Of a stretch of 64,000 bases of DNA, positions 19,929 to 28,700 are shown in pieces. The stretch's first letter is position 1. Each line of letters starts with the position of its first letter. This DNA comes from Phenylobacterium sp. (GTDB lineage: Bacteria > Pseudomonadota > Alphaproteobacteria > Caulobacterales > Caulobacteraceae). The stretch is taken from assembly GCF_013822795.1 (NCBI RefSeq), contig NZ_PNLB01000024.1, positions 1 to 64,000 on the forward strand, given 5' to 3'. The notes beneath the pieces were generated by a model. The model had not been told where the DNA came from. It made no database searches and saw nothing but the letters and a program-made list of their open reading frames with translations. Both the position numbers and the translations under genes were made by a program.

Positions 19929-22031
19929 TCAGTTCGGCGCAGGCTCGGTCTCGGGCTCGACGAGGTCCGGCATCGGCGGCCGCGGAAGCGGCTGCGGCGG
20001 CGGGGCCGCGTCGCGCTCGGTCTGCTCGAACTCGTAGGCCAGGCCCTCGTAGAAGCCGTTGCGCGGGTCGTCCTCGTAGACCGGCTCGGGGTCCGGCAGC
20101 AGCCACTCGAACTCGCGGCTCGGCAGGTTCATGTGGGCCGTGACCATGTAATCCTTCCAGATGGCGGCGGCGACCTGGCCTCCCGTCACCTGGTTCATGG
20201 GTTTGTCGTCGTCGTTGCCGACCCACACCCCAGCGACATAGTCCGGCGTGAAGCCGATGAACCAGGCGTCACGGAAGTTCTGGCTTGTCCCGGTCTTGCC
20301 CGCCGCCGGCCGTCCGAAGTTCGCTCGCGTCCCGGTCCCCTCGGTCACCACCTTCTGCATCATCTTCACCATCATGCTGGCCCAGTGGATGTCGTAGGCC
20401 GGCAGGGGCGAGGCGGTCTGGTGCGTGTAGATCATCTGGCCGTCGGCGGTCTGGATCTGGGCGACGATGTAGGGGCGCAGCCGGTTCCCGGCTTGCTGGA
20501 ACACCTGGTAGGCCGAGGTCATCTCGATCAGCGGGACTTCGTAGGCGCCTAGGGAGACCGACAGGTTCGGGTTCGGCGGGAGGGTGGTGATGCCGAACCG
20601 GCCAGCCAGGTTGGCGATCGCGGCAGGGCCGACTTCCTCGCCCAGCCTGACGGCGACAGTGTTGAGCGAGCGGGCCAGGGCGGATTCGACAGTCACCGTC
20701 CCGGCGTACTTGCCGCCGTAGTTCTTGGGCTCCCAGTCGCCGATCTTCACCGGCTCGTCGACCCGGGTGTCGGTGGGCAGCACGCCCTTTTCCAGGGCCG
20801 CAGCGTAGATGAACGGCTTGAAGCTGGAGCCGGGCTGGCGCTTGGCCTGGACCGCACGATTGAAGACGCTCTTGGTGTAGTCGACGCCGCCGACCATAGT
20901 GCGGATGGCCCCGGTCGAATCCAGGGCGATCATCGCGCCTTGGCTGGCGCCGCTGGCCTTGCCGTCGACCTCGATGATCCGCCGCAGAACCTGGGCCCCG
21001 GCCGATTGCAGGCGCGGGTCGATCGTCAGCGTGACGTTGAGGTCGGGCGAGTTCTGGCCGACCATCCGCAGGACCTCAGCCTGGGCGTAGTCGATGAGGT
21101 AGCCGTTGTCGCCCTCGTTGGCCAAGGCGGTTGCAGCCAGCCTGGGCGGGGCGGCCAGGGCGGCGCGCATCTCGGCGTCGCTGATCCAGTTCTCGCCGCG
21201 CATCCGCTCGAGGACCAGACGCTGGCGTTGCAGCGCCTTGTCCATGTTGCGGTGAAGCGCCATCCGCGATGGGGCCTTGGGCAGCGAGGCCAGCAGCGCG
21301 GCTTCGGAGAGGTTCAGCTGGGTGGCCGGTTTGCCGAAATAGGTCCGCGAGGCGCCATCCAGGCCGAAGGTGTTGGCGCCGAAATAGATGCGATCGAGAT
21401 AGAGCTCGAGGACCTCGTCCTTGGTCAGCATCTGCTCGAGCTTGTAGGCGAGCGCCGCCTCCTGGATCTTGCGTTTCAGGTTCTGCTCGGGGCTGAGGAA
21501 CATCCCCTTGGCGAGCTGCTGGGTGATGGTCGAGCCGCCTTCGACGACGCGGCCAGCCTTCTGGTTGGCGCGCGCGGCCCGCGCAATGGCCCACGGATCG
21601 ACTGCGCCGTGGTGATAGAAGCGGCGGTCCTCGGCGGCCAGGAAGGCCTTAGGCACGTAGTCGGGCAAGGCGGCCAGCCGTACGTTCTCGCCATACTGCG
21701 GTCCGCGCGAGGCGATGAATTGACCGTTCATGTCGTAGAACTTGATCGCCGGGGCGCGAGTGGAGGCGTAGATCTCCTGGCGCGTCGGCACCTGCGGCAG
21801 ATCCTGCAGGTAGGTCTTGCTGATGTGGTTCCAGGCCACGCCCGCCGCGATCAGGCCGGCCACGACCAGGACCAGCATCGTAATGCCGGTCCACTTGAGC
21901 AGCGCCCACAGCAGCGACCGCCCGCCACGCTTGCCTTTGGGCGGCGAACCGGTCAGGTCAGCCTCCGGAAGCTCCCGGCGCTGGCCGAAAGGCGTTTTGG
22001 CGCTGTTGGGGTCGTTGTTGTCGTCGGTCAC
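19929..22031 (-). CDS. mrcA: Class A penicillin-binding protein 1A
   Basis: A 700-residue bifunctional peptidoglycan synthase. A cytoplasmic tail (1-40) is followed by one membrane anchor (about 45-68). The glycosyltransferase 51 domain has the catalytic E134 in AAEDRRFYHH, plus GGSTITQQLAK and RKIQEAALAYKLE. The transpeptidase domain has SSFK at 402-405 (nucleophile S402), SLN at 455-457 and KTGT at 579-582. The C-terminus is Pro/Glu-rich and disordered. It polymerises and cross-links lipid II in the periplasm. Length is a little short of the usual 750-850 because no OB-like insertion is obvious. It diverges from the cysteine-cluster gene over 47 bp. Confidence 0.95.
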   Translation of the reverse strand: MTDDNNDPNSAKTPFGQRRELPEADLTGSPPKGKRGGRSLLWALLKWTGITMLVLVVAGLIAAGVAWNHISKTYLQDLPQVPTRQEIYASTRAPAIKFYDMNGQFIASRGPQYGENVRLAALPDYVPKAFLAAEDRRFYHHGAVDPWAIARAARANQKAGRVVEGGSTITQQLAKGMFLSPEQNLKRKIQEAALAYKLEQMLTKDEVLELYLDRIYFGANTFGLDGASRTYFGKPATQLNLSEAALLASLPKAPSRMALHRNMDKALQRQRLVLERMRGENWISDAEMRAALAAPPRLAATALANEGDNGYLIDYAQAEVLRMVGQNSPDLNVTLTIDPRLQSAGAQVLRRIIEVDGKASGASQGAMIALDSTGAIRTMVGGVDYTKSVFNRAVQAKRQPGSSFKPFIYAAALEKGVLPTDTRVDEPVKIGDWEPKNYGGKYAGTVTVESALARSLNTVAVRLGEEVGPAAIANLAGRFGITTLPPNPNLSVSLGAYEVPLIEMTSAYQVFQQAGNRLRPYIVAQIQTADGQMIYTHQTASPLPAYDIHWASMMVKMMQKVVTEGTGTRANFGRPAAGKTGTSQNFRDAWFIGFTPDYVAGVWVGNDDDKPMNQVTGGQVAAAIWKDYMVTAHMNLPSREFEWLLPDPEPVYEDDPRNGFYEGLAYEFEQTERDAAPPPQPLPRPPMPDLVEPETEPAPN

Positions 22032-22078
22032 GAGTAATCTGGGGCGGCTGAACTTGGATTGTGTAGGGCGCCTGTAGC

Positions 22079-22543
22079 ATGCCTTCGAGGCCTTTCTGGG
22101 AAACGAAGTCGCTCGAGCAGATGACGGTGCGCGAGTGGGAGAGCCTGTGCGACGGCTGCGGGCTCTGCTGTCTGGTGCGTTTCGAGGACGAGGACACCGG
22201 CGAGGTCTTTCCGACCCGGGTGCACTGCAAGCTGTTCGACTCCGAGCGCTGCACCTGCACGAACTATCCCGAGCGCAAGAAGCACGTCCCCGACTGCATC
22301 AAGCTGACGCCGCAGAATATCGACGCTCTGCAGTGGATGCCGCTGAGCTGCGCCTATCGTCGCATCAACGAGGGGCGAGGCCTGGCGGACTGGCACCCGT
22401 TGATCTCAGGCGACCCCGAAAGCGTTCACAAGGCCGGGGTCTCGATCCGAGGCGAGACCATCAGTGAAGAGGAATTGGACGATCCCGAGGACGCCATCCA
22501 GTATGCGGCCTGGGATCTTCTGGAGGAGCGCGGCGGAGATTAG
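22079..22543 (+). CDS. YcgN-type cysteine cluster protein
   Basis: The 154-residue protein belongs to the YcgN/UPF0260 family. It carries the N-terminal cluster CDGCGLCC (C24, C27, C30, C31) and further cysteines at about C50, C58, C60 and C73, consistent with a bound metal or Fe-S cluster. The family is conserved in proteobacteria, and its function is unknown. There is no signal peptide. The short 47-bp gap to the divergent PBP gene must hold both promoters. Confidence 0.92.
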   Translation: MPSRPFWETKSLEQMTVREWESLCDGCGLCCLVRFEDEDTGEVFPTRVHCKLFDSERCTCTNYPERKKHVPDCIKLTPQNIDALQWMPLSCAYRRINEGRGLADWHPLISGDPESVHKAGVSIRGETISEEELDDPEDAIQYAAWDLLEERGGD

Positions 22544-22559
22544 TGGGGTGCGGTTGTGG

Positions 22560-22579
22560 TTGTGGCAAATTTGTCACAA
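22560..22579. promoter_or_regulatory. 20-bp near-perfect palindrome upstream of the dnaJ-like gene
   Basis: TTGTG-G-CAAATTTG-T-CACAA is an inverted repeat with a single non-matching pair. It lies 79-98 bp before the dnaJ-like start. The half-sites are too far apart for CRP (N10 between TGTG and CACA instead of N8). A dimeric repressor of another family, such as MarR type, is possible. Confidence 0.5.
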
Positions 22580-22610
22580 TGAGGCTTGCGCCGTCCGCCA
22601 AACGGCCTAA

Positions 22611-22636
22611 TTGAGTGACCCGTAGTTTCTCCCCGA
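22611..22636 (+). promoter_or_regulatory. Possible heat-shock (RpoH-like) promoter
   Basis: TTGAGT at 22611-22616 and CCCCGA at 22631-22636 are separated by 14 bp, roughly matching the CTTGAA / CCCCAT pattern of RpoH promoters. It precedes a DnaJ-like gene, which is a sensible target. The match is partial. Confidence 0.35.
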
Positions 22637-22657
22637 AGGTTTTGAGAGGTCCTTTCT

Positions 22658-23569
22658 TTGGCGCGCGACCCCTATCAGGAGCTGGGCGTCTCACGCAGCG
22701 CGAGCGCTGACGAGATCCGCAAGGCGTTCCGCAAGCTCGCCAAGCAGCACCACCCTGACACCAATCCGGGCGACAAGGCCGCCGAGGAGCGCTTCAAGCA
22801 GGTGAGCGCCGCCTTCGACATCCTGGGCGACGCCGAAAAACGCAAGAAGTTCGACGCCGGCGAGATCGACGCCGATGGCCGTGAGACCATGCGCGGCTTC
22901 GGCGGCGGCGGGCCGTTCGGCCAGCAGGGTGGTCCGTGGGGCGGGCAGGGCCGGTACTCCGAGACAATGGAGGGCGGCGACCTAGGCGACCTGTTCAGCG
23001 AAATCCTCGGACGCCGCGGCGGCGGCGGCGGGTTCGGCGGCTTTTCGCAGCGCGGCTCAGACGTGCGCGCCAAGCTCGAAATCGATCTTGAGGAGGCGAT
23101 CCACGGCGCCAAGAAGCGCATCGCGTTCTCGGACGGCCGCACGATCGACGTCACCATTCCCAAGGGCGCGGAAGAGGGCCAGACTCTGCGCCTGAAGGGC
23201 CAGGGCTCGCCTGGACGCGGCGGCCCGGGCGACGCCTTCATCGAGCTGGTCATGCGGCCGCATCCGATCTTTCGCCGTGAGGGCGAGGCGCTGGTGATGG
23301 ACCTCCCGGTCTCGATTCCTGACGCGGTGCTGGGCGGCAAGGTCGAGGCGCGCACGCCCGACGGCGCTGTCACCCTCACCATTCCGAAGGGCGCCAACAG
23401 CGGCCAGTCGTTGCGACTGAAGGGCAAGGGGCTGTCGGACGGCCGCGGCAAGCGCGGCGACCTGCTGGCGCGGATCGTGCTGATGTTGCCCGACAAGCCT
23501 GATCAGGATCTGGAAAGCTTCGCCGAACGCTGGCGAAAAGAGCGGCCGTACACGCCCAGGAAGAAGTAG
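22658..23569 (+). CDS. DnaJ-like (CbpA type) co-chaperone
   Basis: A 303-residue J-domain protein. The J domain (1-70) contains the HPD motif at 32-34, which stimulates the Hsp70 ATPase. A Gly/Phe-rich region (about 80-130) follows, then two C-terminal substrate-binding domains (about 135-300, with HPIFRREGEALVMDLPVSIPDA). There is no cysteine-repeat zinc finger, so this is a class B J protein like CbpA, not DnaJ itself. The start is TTG 22658 with AGAGG about 8 bp upstream; it gives the standard family start ARDPYQELGVS. The promoter region carries a 20-bp palindrome and a possible heat-shock promoter. Confidence 0.93.
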   Translation: MARDPYQELGVSRSASADEIRKAFRKLAKQHHPDTNPGDKAAEERFKQVSAAFDILGDAEKRKKFDAGEIDADGRETMRGFGGGGPFGQQGGPWGGQGRYSETMEGGDLGDLFSEILGRRGGGGGFGGFSQRGSDVRAKLEIDLEEAIHGAKKRIAFSDGRTIDVTIPKGAEEGQTLRLKGQGSPGRGGPGDAFIELVMRPHPIFRREGEALVMDLPVSIPDAVLGGKVEARTPDGAVTLTIPKGANSGQSLRLKGKGLSDGRGKRGDLLARIVLMLPDKPDQDLESFAERWRKERPYTPRKK

Positions 23570-23649
23570 TTTTCGCCGCCGCCAGTGACAGCGTCTGCGC
23601 GGGCCTTCATAAACCCCGTATTCAGGCTCGGTTCAGCGATCTGGATCTA

Positions 23650-23991
23650 ATGCTGCGGTTCATGAAACGCCTCCTTGTCATCGCCGCGTTGCTGGCGGCC
23701 GCTCCTGCAGCGGTCGCCCAGCCGTACCCTGACTATGGCCGACCGTCCTATGGCGGCAGGCATGACCAGGATGCGGCGCGCGACGCCGTCCGCGGCGGCC
23801 GCCAGGTGCCGCTGTCGCAGGTGATCGCCAACATCGCAGCGCGGACGCCTGGGCGTCAGCTCAACACGACGCAGGGCGAGGCCGGCGGGCGTCCAGCCTA
23901 CTTCGTGCAGTGGCAGACCAACGATGGCCGCGTGATCATCTTTGTGGTCGACGCGCAGAGCGGCCAGATCATCTCGCGCCAGGGCGGCTAA
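23650..23991 (+). CDS. Periplasmic PepSY-domain protein
   Basis: A 113-residue exported protein with signal peptide MKRLLVIAALLAAAPAAVAQ (start M1 at 23650 or M5 at 23662). The mature part has a PepSY-like domain: LSQVIANIAARTPGRQL, then AYFVQWQTNDGRVIIFVVDAQSGQII. PepSY domains often inhibit or sense proteases in the envelope. Its stop is 8 bp before the response-regulator start, so the three genes form one operon with the downstream two-component pair. That makes it a likely target or co-sensor of the pair. Confidence 0.87.
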   Translation: MLRFMKRLLVIAALLAAAPAAVAQPYPDYGRPSYGGRHDQDAARDAVRGGRQVPLSQVIANIAARTPGRQLNTTQGEAGGRPAYFVQWQTNDGRVIIFVVDAQSGQIISRQGG

Positions 23992-23999
23992 GGAGTTCC

Positions 24000-24692
24000 A
24001 TGCGTATTCTACTGGTCGAGGACGATCCGGACCTGTCGCGCCAACTGAAGGCGGCGCTCGGCGACGCCGGCTATGCGGTGGATCACGCCGCCGACGGCGA
24101 AGAGGCCCAGTTCCTGGGCGAGACCGAACCCTATGACGCGGTGATCCTGGACCTGGGCTTGCCCAAGGTCGACGGCGTGTCGGTGCTGGAGCGCTGGCGG
24201 CGCGAAAGCATGGCTGTTCCGGTGCTGATCCTGACCGCCCGCGGCGCCTGGAGCGAGAAGGTCGCCGGCTTCGACGCCGGCGCCGACGACTACCTGACCA
24301 AGCCGTTCCACACCGAGGAATTGCTGGCGCGACTGCGGGCGCTGCTGCGCCGCTCGGCCGGCCATGCGGCGCCGAGCCTGTCGCTGGGCGGCCTGCGCCT
24401 CGATCCGCGCGCCGCGCGCGCCAGCGTCAACGGCGAGCCGCTGCGGCTGACCTCGCTGGAGTACCGCCTGCTGCACTATCTGATGATGCACCAGGGCCGG
24501 GTCATCAGCCGGACCGAGCTGGTCGAGCATCTCTACGACCAAGACTTCGACCGCGACTCCAACACCATCGAGGTGTTCATCGGCCGGCTGCGCAAGAAGA
24601 TCGGGGCCGACCGTATCGAGACCGTCCGCGGCCTTGGCTACCGGCTGACCGCTCCGGCCGAGGAACTGGGGGGCGGGGCGGCCGGCTCGTGA
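24000..24692 (+). CDS. OmpR-family response regulator (PhoP-like)
   Basis: A 230-residue regulator starting at ATG 24000 behind AAGGAG. The receiver has D8 and D9, phosphoacceptor D51 in VILDLGLPK, T79 and K101. The C-terminal winged-helix DNA-binding domain spans about 125-220 (SNTIEVFIGRLRKKI, then TVRGLGYRL). It overlaps the sensor kinase start by 4 bp (24689-24692). The gene pairing and the partner's PhoQ-like H-box suggest a PhoP-like regulator, possibly sensing cations or envelope state. Confidence 0.93.
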   Translation: MRILLVEDDPDLSRQLKAALGDAGYAVDHAADGEEAQFLGETEPYDAVILDLGLPKVDGVSVLERWRRESMAVPVLILTARGAWSEKVAGFDAGADDYLTKPFHTEELLARLRALLRRSAGHAAPSLSLGGLRLDPRAARASVNGEPLRLTSLEYRLLHYLMMHQGRVISRTELVEHLYDQDFDRDSNTIEVFIGRLRKKIGADRIETVRGLGYRLTAPAEELGGGAAGS

Positions 24693-26077
24693 GCATGCCG
24701 ACCCTCGGCCAGCCCTCGCTTGTCCGGCGGCTGGTGATCCTGGCGGCGGGCTGGAGCCTGGCTGTCCTAGTGGTCTGCGCGCTGGTCCTGGCGCTGCTTT
24801 TCCAGCAGGCGGCGCTGCGCCGGTTCGACCAGGGCCTGTCCGAACTGATCGACAACCTGACCGCCGGCACCACCATCGCCGAGAAGGGCCAGGTCGTCGC
24901 GCCAGCCCTGACCGACCTGCGGGCGCTGCGGGCGTTCTCCGGCAAGTACTGGCAGATCGCCGAGCCAGGCGAGGGCGGCAAGCTGCGCGTTCTGGTGCGT
25001 TCGCGCTCGCTCTGGGACAGCGAATTGAAGTCGCCGCCGGACATCGTCGGCCGCCTCGACGCCAAGCCCGGCCAGCCGGTTTCGTACGATACGTTCGGCC
25101 CGCTCAACGAACCGCTGCGCGCGATGGCGACCCAGGCCAAGCTGCCGGGCCGGGCTGCGCCGGTGGTGTTTATGGCCGCCGAGGACCGCAGCCCCGTCGA
25201 CCGCGACGTGAGGGGTTTCGTCACCGCCACGGCCATCGCCTTCGCGCTGCTCGCAGTCGGTATGATTGCGGCGGTCGTCATTCAGGTCCGGGTCGGTCTC
25301 AACCCGCTGTTCGCCCTGCGCCGCGAGGTCGCCTCGGTGCGTCGCGGCAAGGCCGAACGGGTGCAGCGCGCCTATCCCAGCGAGCTGTCGCCGCTGGCCG
25401 ACGAGTTGAACGCGCTGATGGCTCACAACCAAGAGGTCGTCGAGCGCCAGCGCACCCATGTCGGCAATCTCGCCCACGCGTTGAAGACGCCGCTGTCGGT
25501 GATGTTGACCGAAGCGCGCCAAACCGGAGGGCCGCTGGCCAGCGTCGTCGAGAGTCAGGCCGAGGCGATGCGCATGCAGGTCGACCACCACCTGCGCCGC
25601 GCTCGCGCTGCGGCGCGCACCCAGGGCCCGGGCGAGCGCACCTCGGTGGCCGATGTGCTCGATGAACTGTCGCGCACGCTGGAGCGCATCTTCCTCGACA
25701 AGGGCGTCGAGATCGACTGGGACGCGGATGAGGACCTGTTCTTCCTCGGCGAGCGTCAGGACCTGTTGGAGCTGGCCGGCAATGCGATGGAGAACGCAGG
25801 CAAGTGGTGCAAAGGCCGCGTCCGGGTCCGCGCCGTCGCCGCGTCCGGCGAACGCCTGCACCTGACTATCGAGGACGACGGCGAGGGGCTGACGCCTCAG
25901 GAGCGTGAGACTGTCGTGCGCCGCGGCGCACGACTGGACGAAAGCGCGCCGGGCTCGGGTTTGGGGCTGTCGATCGTCGACGAGCTGGCGCGGGCCTATG
26001 GCGGTTCGCTGAAGCTGGGCGAGGCGCGGCTCGGCGGGCTTCTGGTTGAACTCGACTTGCCCCGGGCTGAAGCCTGA
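24689..26077 (+). CDS. Sensor histidine kinase (PhoQ-like)
   Basis: A 462-residue membrane kinase. Membrane segments lie at about 14-38 and 176-200, flanking a 135-residue periplasmic sensor domain. A HAMP-like linker follows, then HisKA with H263 in LAHALKTPLSV, a PhoQ-type H-box. The ATPase domain has the N-box ELAGNAMENAGKW, DDGEGL and GSGLGLSIV. The start is GTG 24689, overlapping the regulator's stop as GTGA. It phosphorylates the upstream OmpR-family regulator. Confidence 0.93.
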   Translation: MSMPTLGQPSLVRRLVILAAGWSLAVLVVCALVLALLFQQAALRRFDQGLSELIDNLTAGTTIAEKGQVVAPALTDLRALRAFSGKYWQIAEPGEGGKLRVLVRSRSLWDSELKSPPDIVGRLDAKPGQPVSYDTFGPLNEPLRAMATQAKLPGRAAPVVFMAAEDRSPVDRDVRGFVTATAIAFALLAVGMIAAVVIQVRVGLNPLFALRREVASVRRGKAERVQRAYPSELSPLADELNALMAHNQEVVERQRTHVGNLAHALKTPLSVMLTEARQTGGPLASVVESQAEAMRMQVDHHLRRARAAARTQGPGERTSVADVLDELSRTLERIFLDKGVEIDWDADEDLFFLGERQDLLELAGNAMENAGKWCKGRVRVRAVAASGERLHLTIEDDGEGLTPQERETVVRRGARLDESAPGSGLGLSIVDELARAYGGSLKLGEARLGGLLVELDLPRAEA

Positions 26078-26168
26078 TTTTGCAGGACTTTTCGTAAAGC
26101 CTTAACTCGCCGGCGCGATGCTTGGACCGTGCGGGAGGAGTACGTCCCGCAGTGGAGCGTCTACCCGT

Positions 26169-27563
26169 ATGGCCGGCTTGCCCGACGCCAAGATTGACAT
26201 CGTCCGCACCCTGGTGGCCAGCGCGCCCGACAAGGTGGTGAGCGGCCTGCGCAATGCGCTGGCGGCGGCCGATGGCGACACGGCTTTGGCTGGAGTGCGC
26301 CGGGTCGTGGAAGCCGAGGTGGCCGAGCGGAAGCTGCGCAACAAGGCGCTGCAACCCATAGCGCCGCTGTTCGTCGACCGAGGCGGTGATCCGGGGCGCC
26401 TGGCGTTCCCGCCGCGTGCGCTGCCGATGCTCTGGCGTGGCCTGCGCGAGGTCGCGGCTGAAGACGTCGCGACCGCGGCCCTGGTGATGGCCGACTTCGA
26501 ACAGGGCGTGACCTCGACCGAGGCCTTCGACCGGCTGACGGAGCGGTTGGTCGAGGAGGTCGAGGCGCGAACTCAGCGCGACATCGTCGGGGCCCTGGAC
26601 TTCATTGAGGCTGATCGGCAGGGCGGCGAGGCGGTGCTGCGAACTTGCCTGGCCATCTCGCCGGTTGTTCGCCGGGCGACTGAAAAGCTGCCGGAATGGA
26701 TCGGCCGCACCACCCAGGAGCGGGCCGCCGCGGCGCGGCTCGCCTATCGTGACGCCTGCCGGGTGGGCGATGACGCCGGTCCGCGGTTCTTCGAAATGTT
26801 GGGTGCACAGCTCGCCGAACCCTGGACCATCCTCCGAATTGTCTCTGCGGTGATGGACCACCCGACCGAGAGCTATCTCTCGGGATCGGAGCTCTCGCCG
26901 TTCGCCACTCGGCTGATGGACGGCGTCGACGCCAACCTCAAGATCGTGGCCGGCTTCGACCTGAACGGCGGCGCGCCAGCCGGCGAGGCCGCCGCCGCCG
27001 CGGTCGAGGTGCTGACCTTGCAGATCACGGAGCTGGAGGACGCCATCGACCTGGCGCGCGAAGGCGGCTGGGGCGGGCGGATCCAGAAGCAGAAGCAGGC
27101 CCTGGCTTCGGTCGTGGAGAAGCGCCTGCGTGAGCTGCCGCGGCTGCAGGCGACCGCGCTGCCCACCCAGAAGGTGCGAATCGCGCGCGCCCTGGTCACC
27201 GAGCCAAGCCTGTCGCTACCGCCCGACCAGGGTCACGTTACGCGCTGCCGAAGCTTGCTCACCTTCGCCGAGGGCATCCGCGCCAGCGCCAACTACGGGG
27301 GGTTCGCCTCCACCCGCACCAAGGTGATGGAGGCGGCTGGCGAAGCGCTCGATCAGTATGTCGAGGACGTACTGGCGCGCGTCCGCGAAGGCGAGGCGCC
27401 CGACCGCGAGATCGCCGCCCTCATGCTGCAGGTCGCGGCCGAGTTCGCCGGCCTGATCCACGAACCGCGCGCCTGCGAGATCGTCCGACGCCGCGCAGCC
27501 AGCGCGTTCGGGGCAGTGACCGCCCCACGGCCCGCCTGGGAAGACCCGGCCCGACAGCTCTAA
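26169..27563 (+). CDS. Conserved helical protein of unknown function
   Basis: The preferred start ATG 26169 gives 464 residues; an in-frame ATG at 26118 would add 17 low-quality residues. The product is soluble and nearly all helical with no motif I know. A region around 280-330 (ITELEDAIDLAREGGWGGR and KQKQALASVVEKRLRELP) looks like a helical hairpin. It has no signal peptide. It lies 91 bp after the PhoQ-like kinase gene and 60 bp before ccmI. A small hairpin (26131-26136 pairing with 26145-26150) lies in its leader. Function unknown. Confidence 0.75.
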   Translation: MAGLPDAKIDIVRTLVASAPDKVVSGLRNALAAADGDTALAGVRRVVEAEVAERKLRNKALQPIAPLFVDRGGDPGRLAFPPRALPMLWRGLREVAAEDVATAALVMADFEQGVTSTEAFDRLTERLVEEVEARTQRDIVGALDFIEADRQGGEAVLRTCLAISPVVRRATEKLPEWIGRTTQERAAAARLAYRDACRVGDDAGPRFFEMLGAQLAEPWTILRIVSAVMDHPTESYLSGSELSPFATRLMDGVDANLKIVAGFDLNGGAPAGEAAAAAVEVLTLQITELEDAIDLAREGGWGGRIQKQKQALASVVEKRLRELPRLQATALPTQKVRIARALVTEPSLSLPPDQGHVTRCRSLLTFAEGIRASANYGGFASTRTKVMEAAGEALDQYVEDVLARVREGEAPDREIAALMLQVAAEFAGLIHEPRACEIVRRRAASAFGAVTAPRPAWEDPARQL

Positions 27564-27623
27564 TCTCGGCCTGCGCCGATCGGACCGGTGGAACTGGCGC
27601 AGCGTTTCGGCTAAAGCCGCGCC

Positions 27624-28700
27624 ATGATCGCGTTCTGGGTGGTTGCGGGCGTGCTTTCTGCGCTCTGCGCTGGTCTCGTCCTCTGGAAATCGGCCCGCGC
27701 GGCGGCGCTCGCCGGCGCTGATGATCCGACCGCGGCGGTCTACCGCCGCCAGCTTCGCGAAATCGACGACTTGGCGGAGCGCGGGCTCATTCCGCCCTCC
27801 GAACGCAGCATCGCCCATGCCGAGGCCGCGCGCCGGTTGCTTGGAGCGTCCGACGCCAAGGACGCGCCCTGGACGATCGATCTTTCGCAGCGCAAGCCGG
27901 TCTTGGTCTTCGCGGCCCTGACGCCGCTGCTGGCGCTGGGCATTTACTTCGCCGTCGGCTCGCCCGGCATGGGCGACCAGCCGTTCAAGGCGCGTGTCGC
28001 CGCCTGGCGTGGCGCCGACCCCTCGGCCCTGACCCCGCCGGAAATGGCGGTGGTGCTGAAGTCGCTGATCGCCGAGCGGGGCGGGGACCCGGAGGCCTAC
28101 GGCTTCCTAGCCCAGGCGGAGATGGCGTCGGACAATCCCGACGCGGCGGCGCGCGCACTGCGCCGGGCGATCGAGCTGGCGCCGAACCGCCCCGATCTCT
28201 GGGAAGGGCTGGGCGAGGTGCTGGTCGTCCAGGCCCAGGGCGAGGTGACGCCGCAGGCGCAGCGCGCGTTCCAGGAGGCGCTGAAGCGCGATCCGAAGTC
28301 GGTCAGCGCGCGCTTCCATCTGGCTCGTGGCCAAGTCGCTGGCGGCCAGCGCGCCGAGGGCTTGGCGGCATGGCGGGCCCTGGCCGCTGACCTGCCCGCC
28401 GACGATCCGCGCCGCGCCTCGGTGCTGCAGGTCATCGCCGAGGCCGAAGGCGCCCCGGCGCCGAAGTTCGACAACACCCAGATGGCCGCCGTGGAAGGCA
28501 TGGTCGCTGGCCTCGCCGCTCGGTTGGAGGCTGAACCTAACGATCCCGAGGGCTGGGTGCGGTTGGTTCGTTCCTATGCGGTGTTGGGCGATGCGGCCAA
28601 ACGCGACGCGACTTTGACGGAAGCCAAGGCGCGTTACGCCCATCAGGCCGATGTTCTCAAGGCGCTGGACTTGGCGGCGAAGACGGAACCGATGCGATGA
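27624..28700 (+). CDS. ccmI: Cytochrome c biogenesis protein CcmI
   Basis: The 358-residue protein is CcmI (CycH), which holds apocytochrome c for heme ligation. The N-terminal part has two membrane segments (about 2-20 and 90-110) around a cytoplasmic loop with the family pattern YRRQLREIDDLAERGLI. The periplasmic C-terminal part has tetratricopeptide-like repeats (AAARALRRAIELAPNRPDLW). It starts the operon ccmI-ccmE-ccmF-ccmH and overlaps ccmE by 4 bp. The hairpin-prone 60-bp leader has no clear promoter. Confidence 0.92.
   Translation: MIAFWVVAGVLSALCAGLVLWKSARAAALAGADDPTAAVYRRQLREIDDLAERGLIPPSERSIAHAEAARRLLGASDAKDAPWTIDLSQRKPVLVFAALTPLLALGIYFAVGSPGMGDQPFKARVAAWRGADPSALTPPEMAVVLKSLIAERGGDPEAYGFLAQAEMASDNPDAAARALRRAIELAPNRPDLWEGLGEVLVVQAQGEVTPQAQRAFQEALKRDPKSVSARFHLARGQVAGGQRAEGLAAWRALAADLPADDPRRASVLQVIAEAEGAPAPKFDNTQMAAVEGMVAGLAARLEAEPNDPEGWVRLVRSYAVLGDAAKRDATLTEAKARYAHQADVLKALDLAAKTEPMR

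Noticed and set aside
22560..22579. CRP-binding site
   Set aside because: The TGTG and CACA elements are 10 bp apart, while CRP sites need 8.
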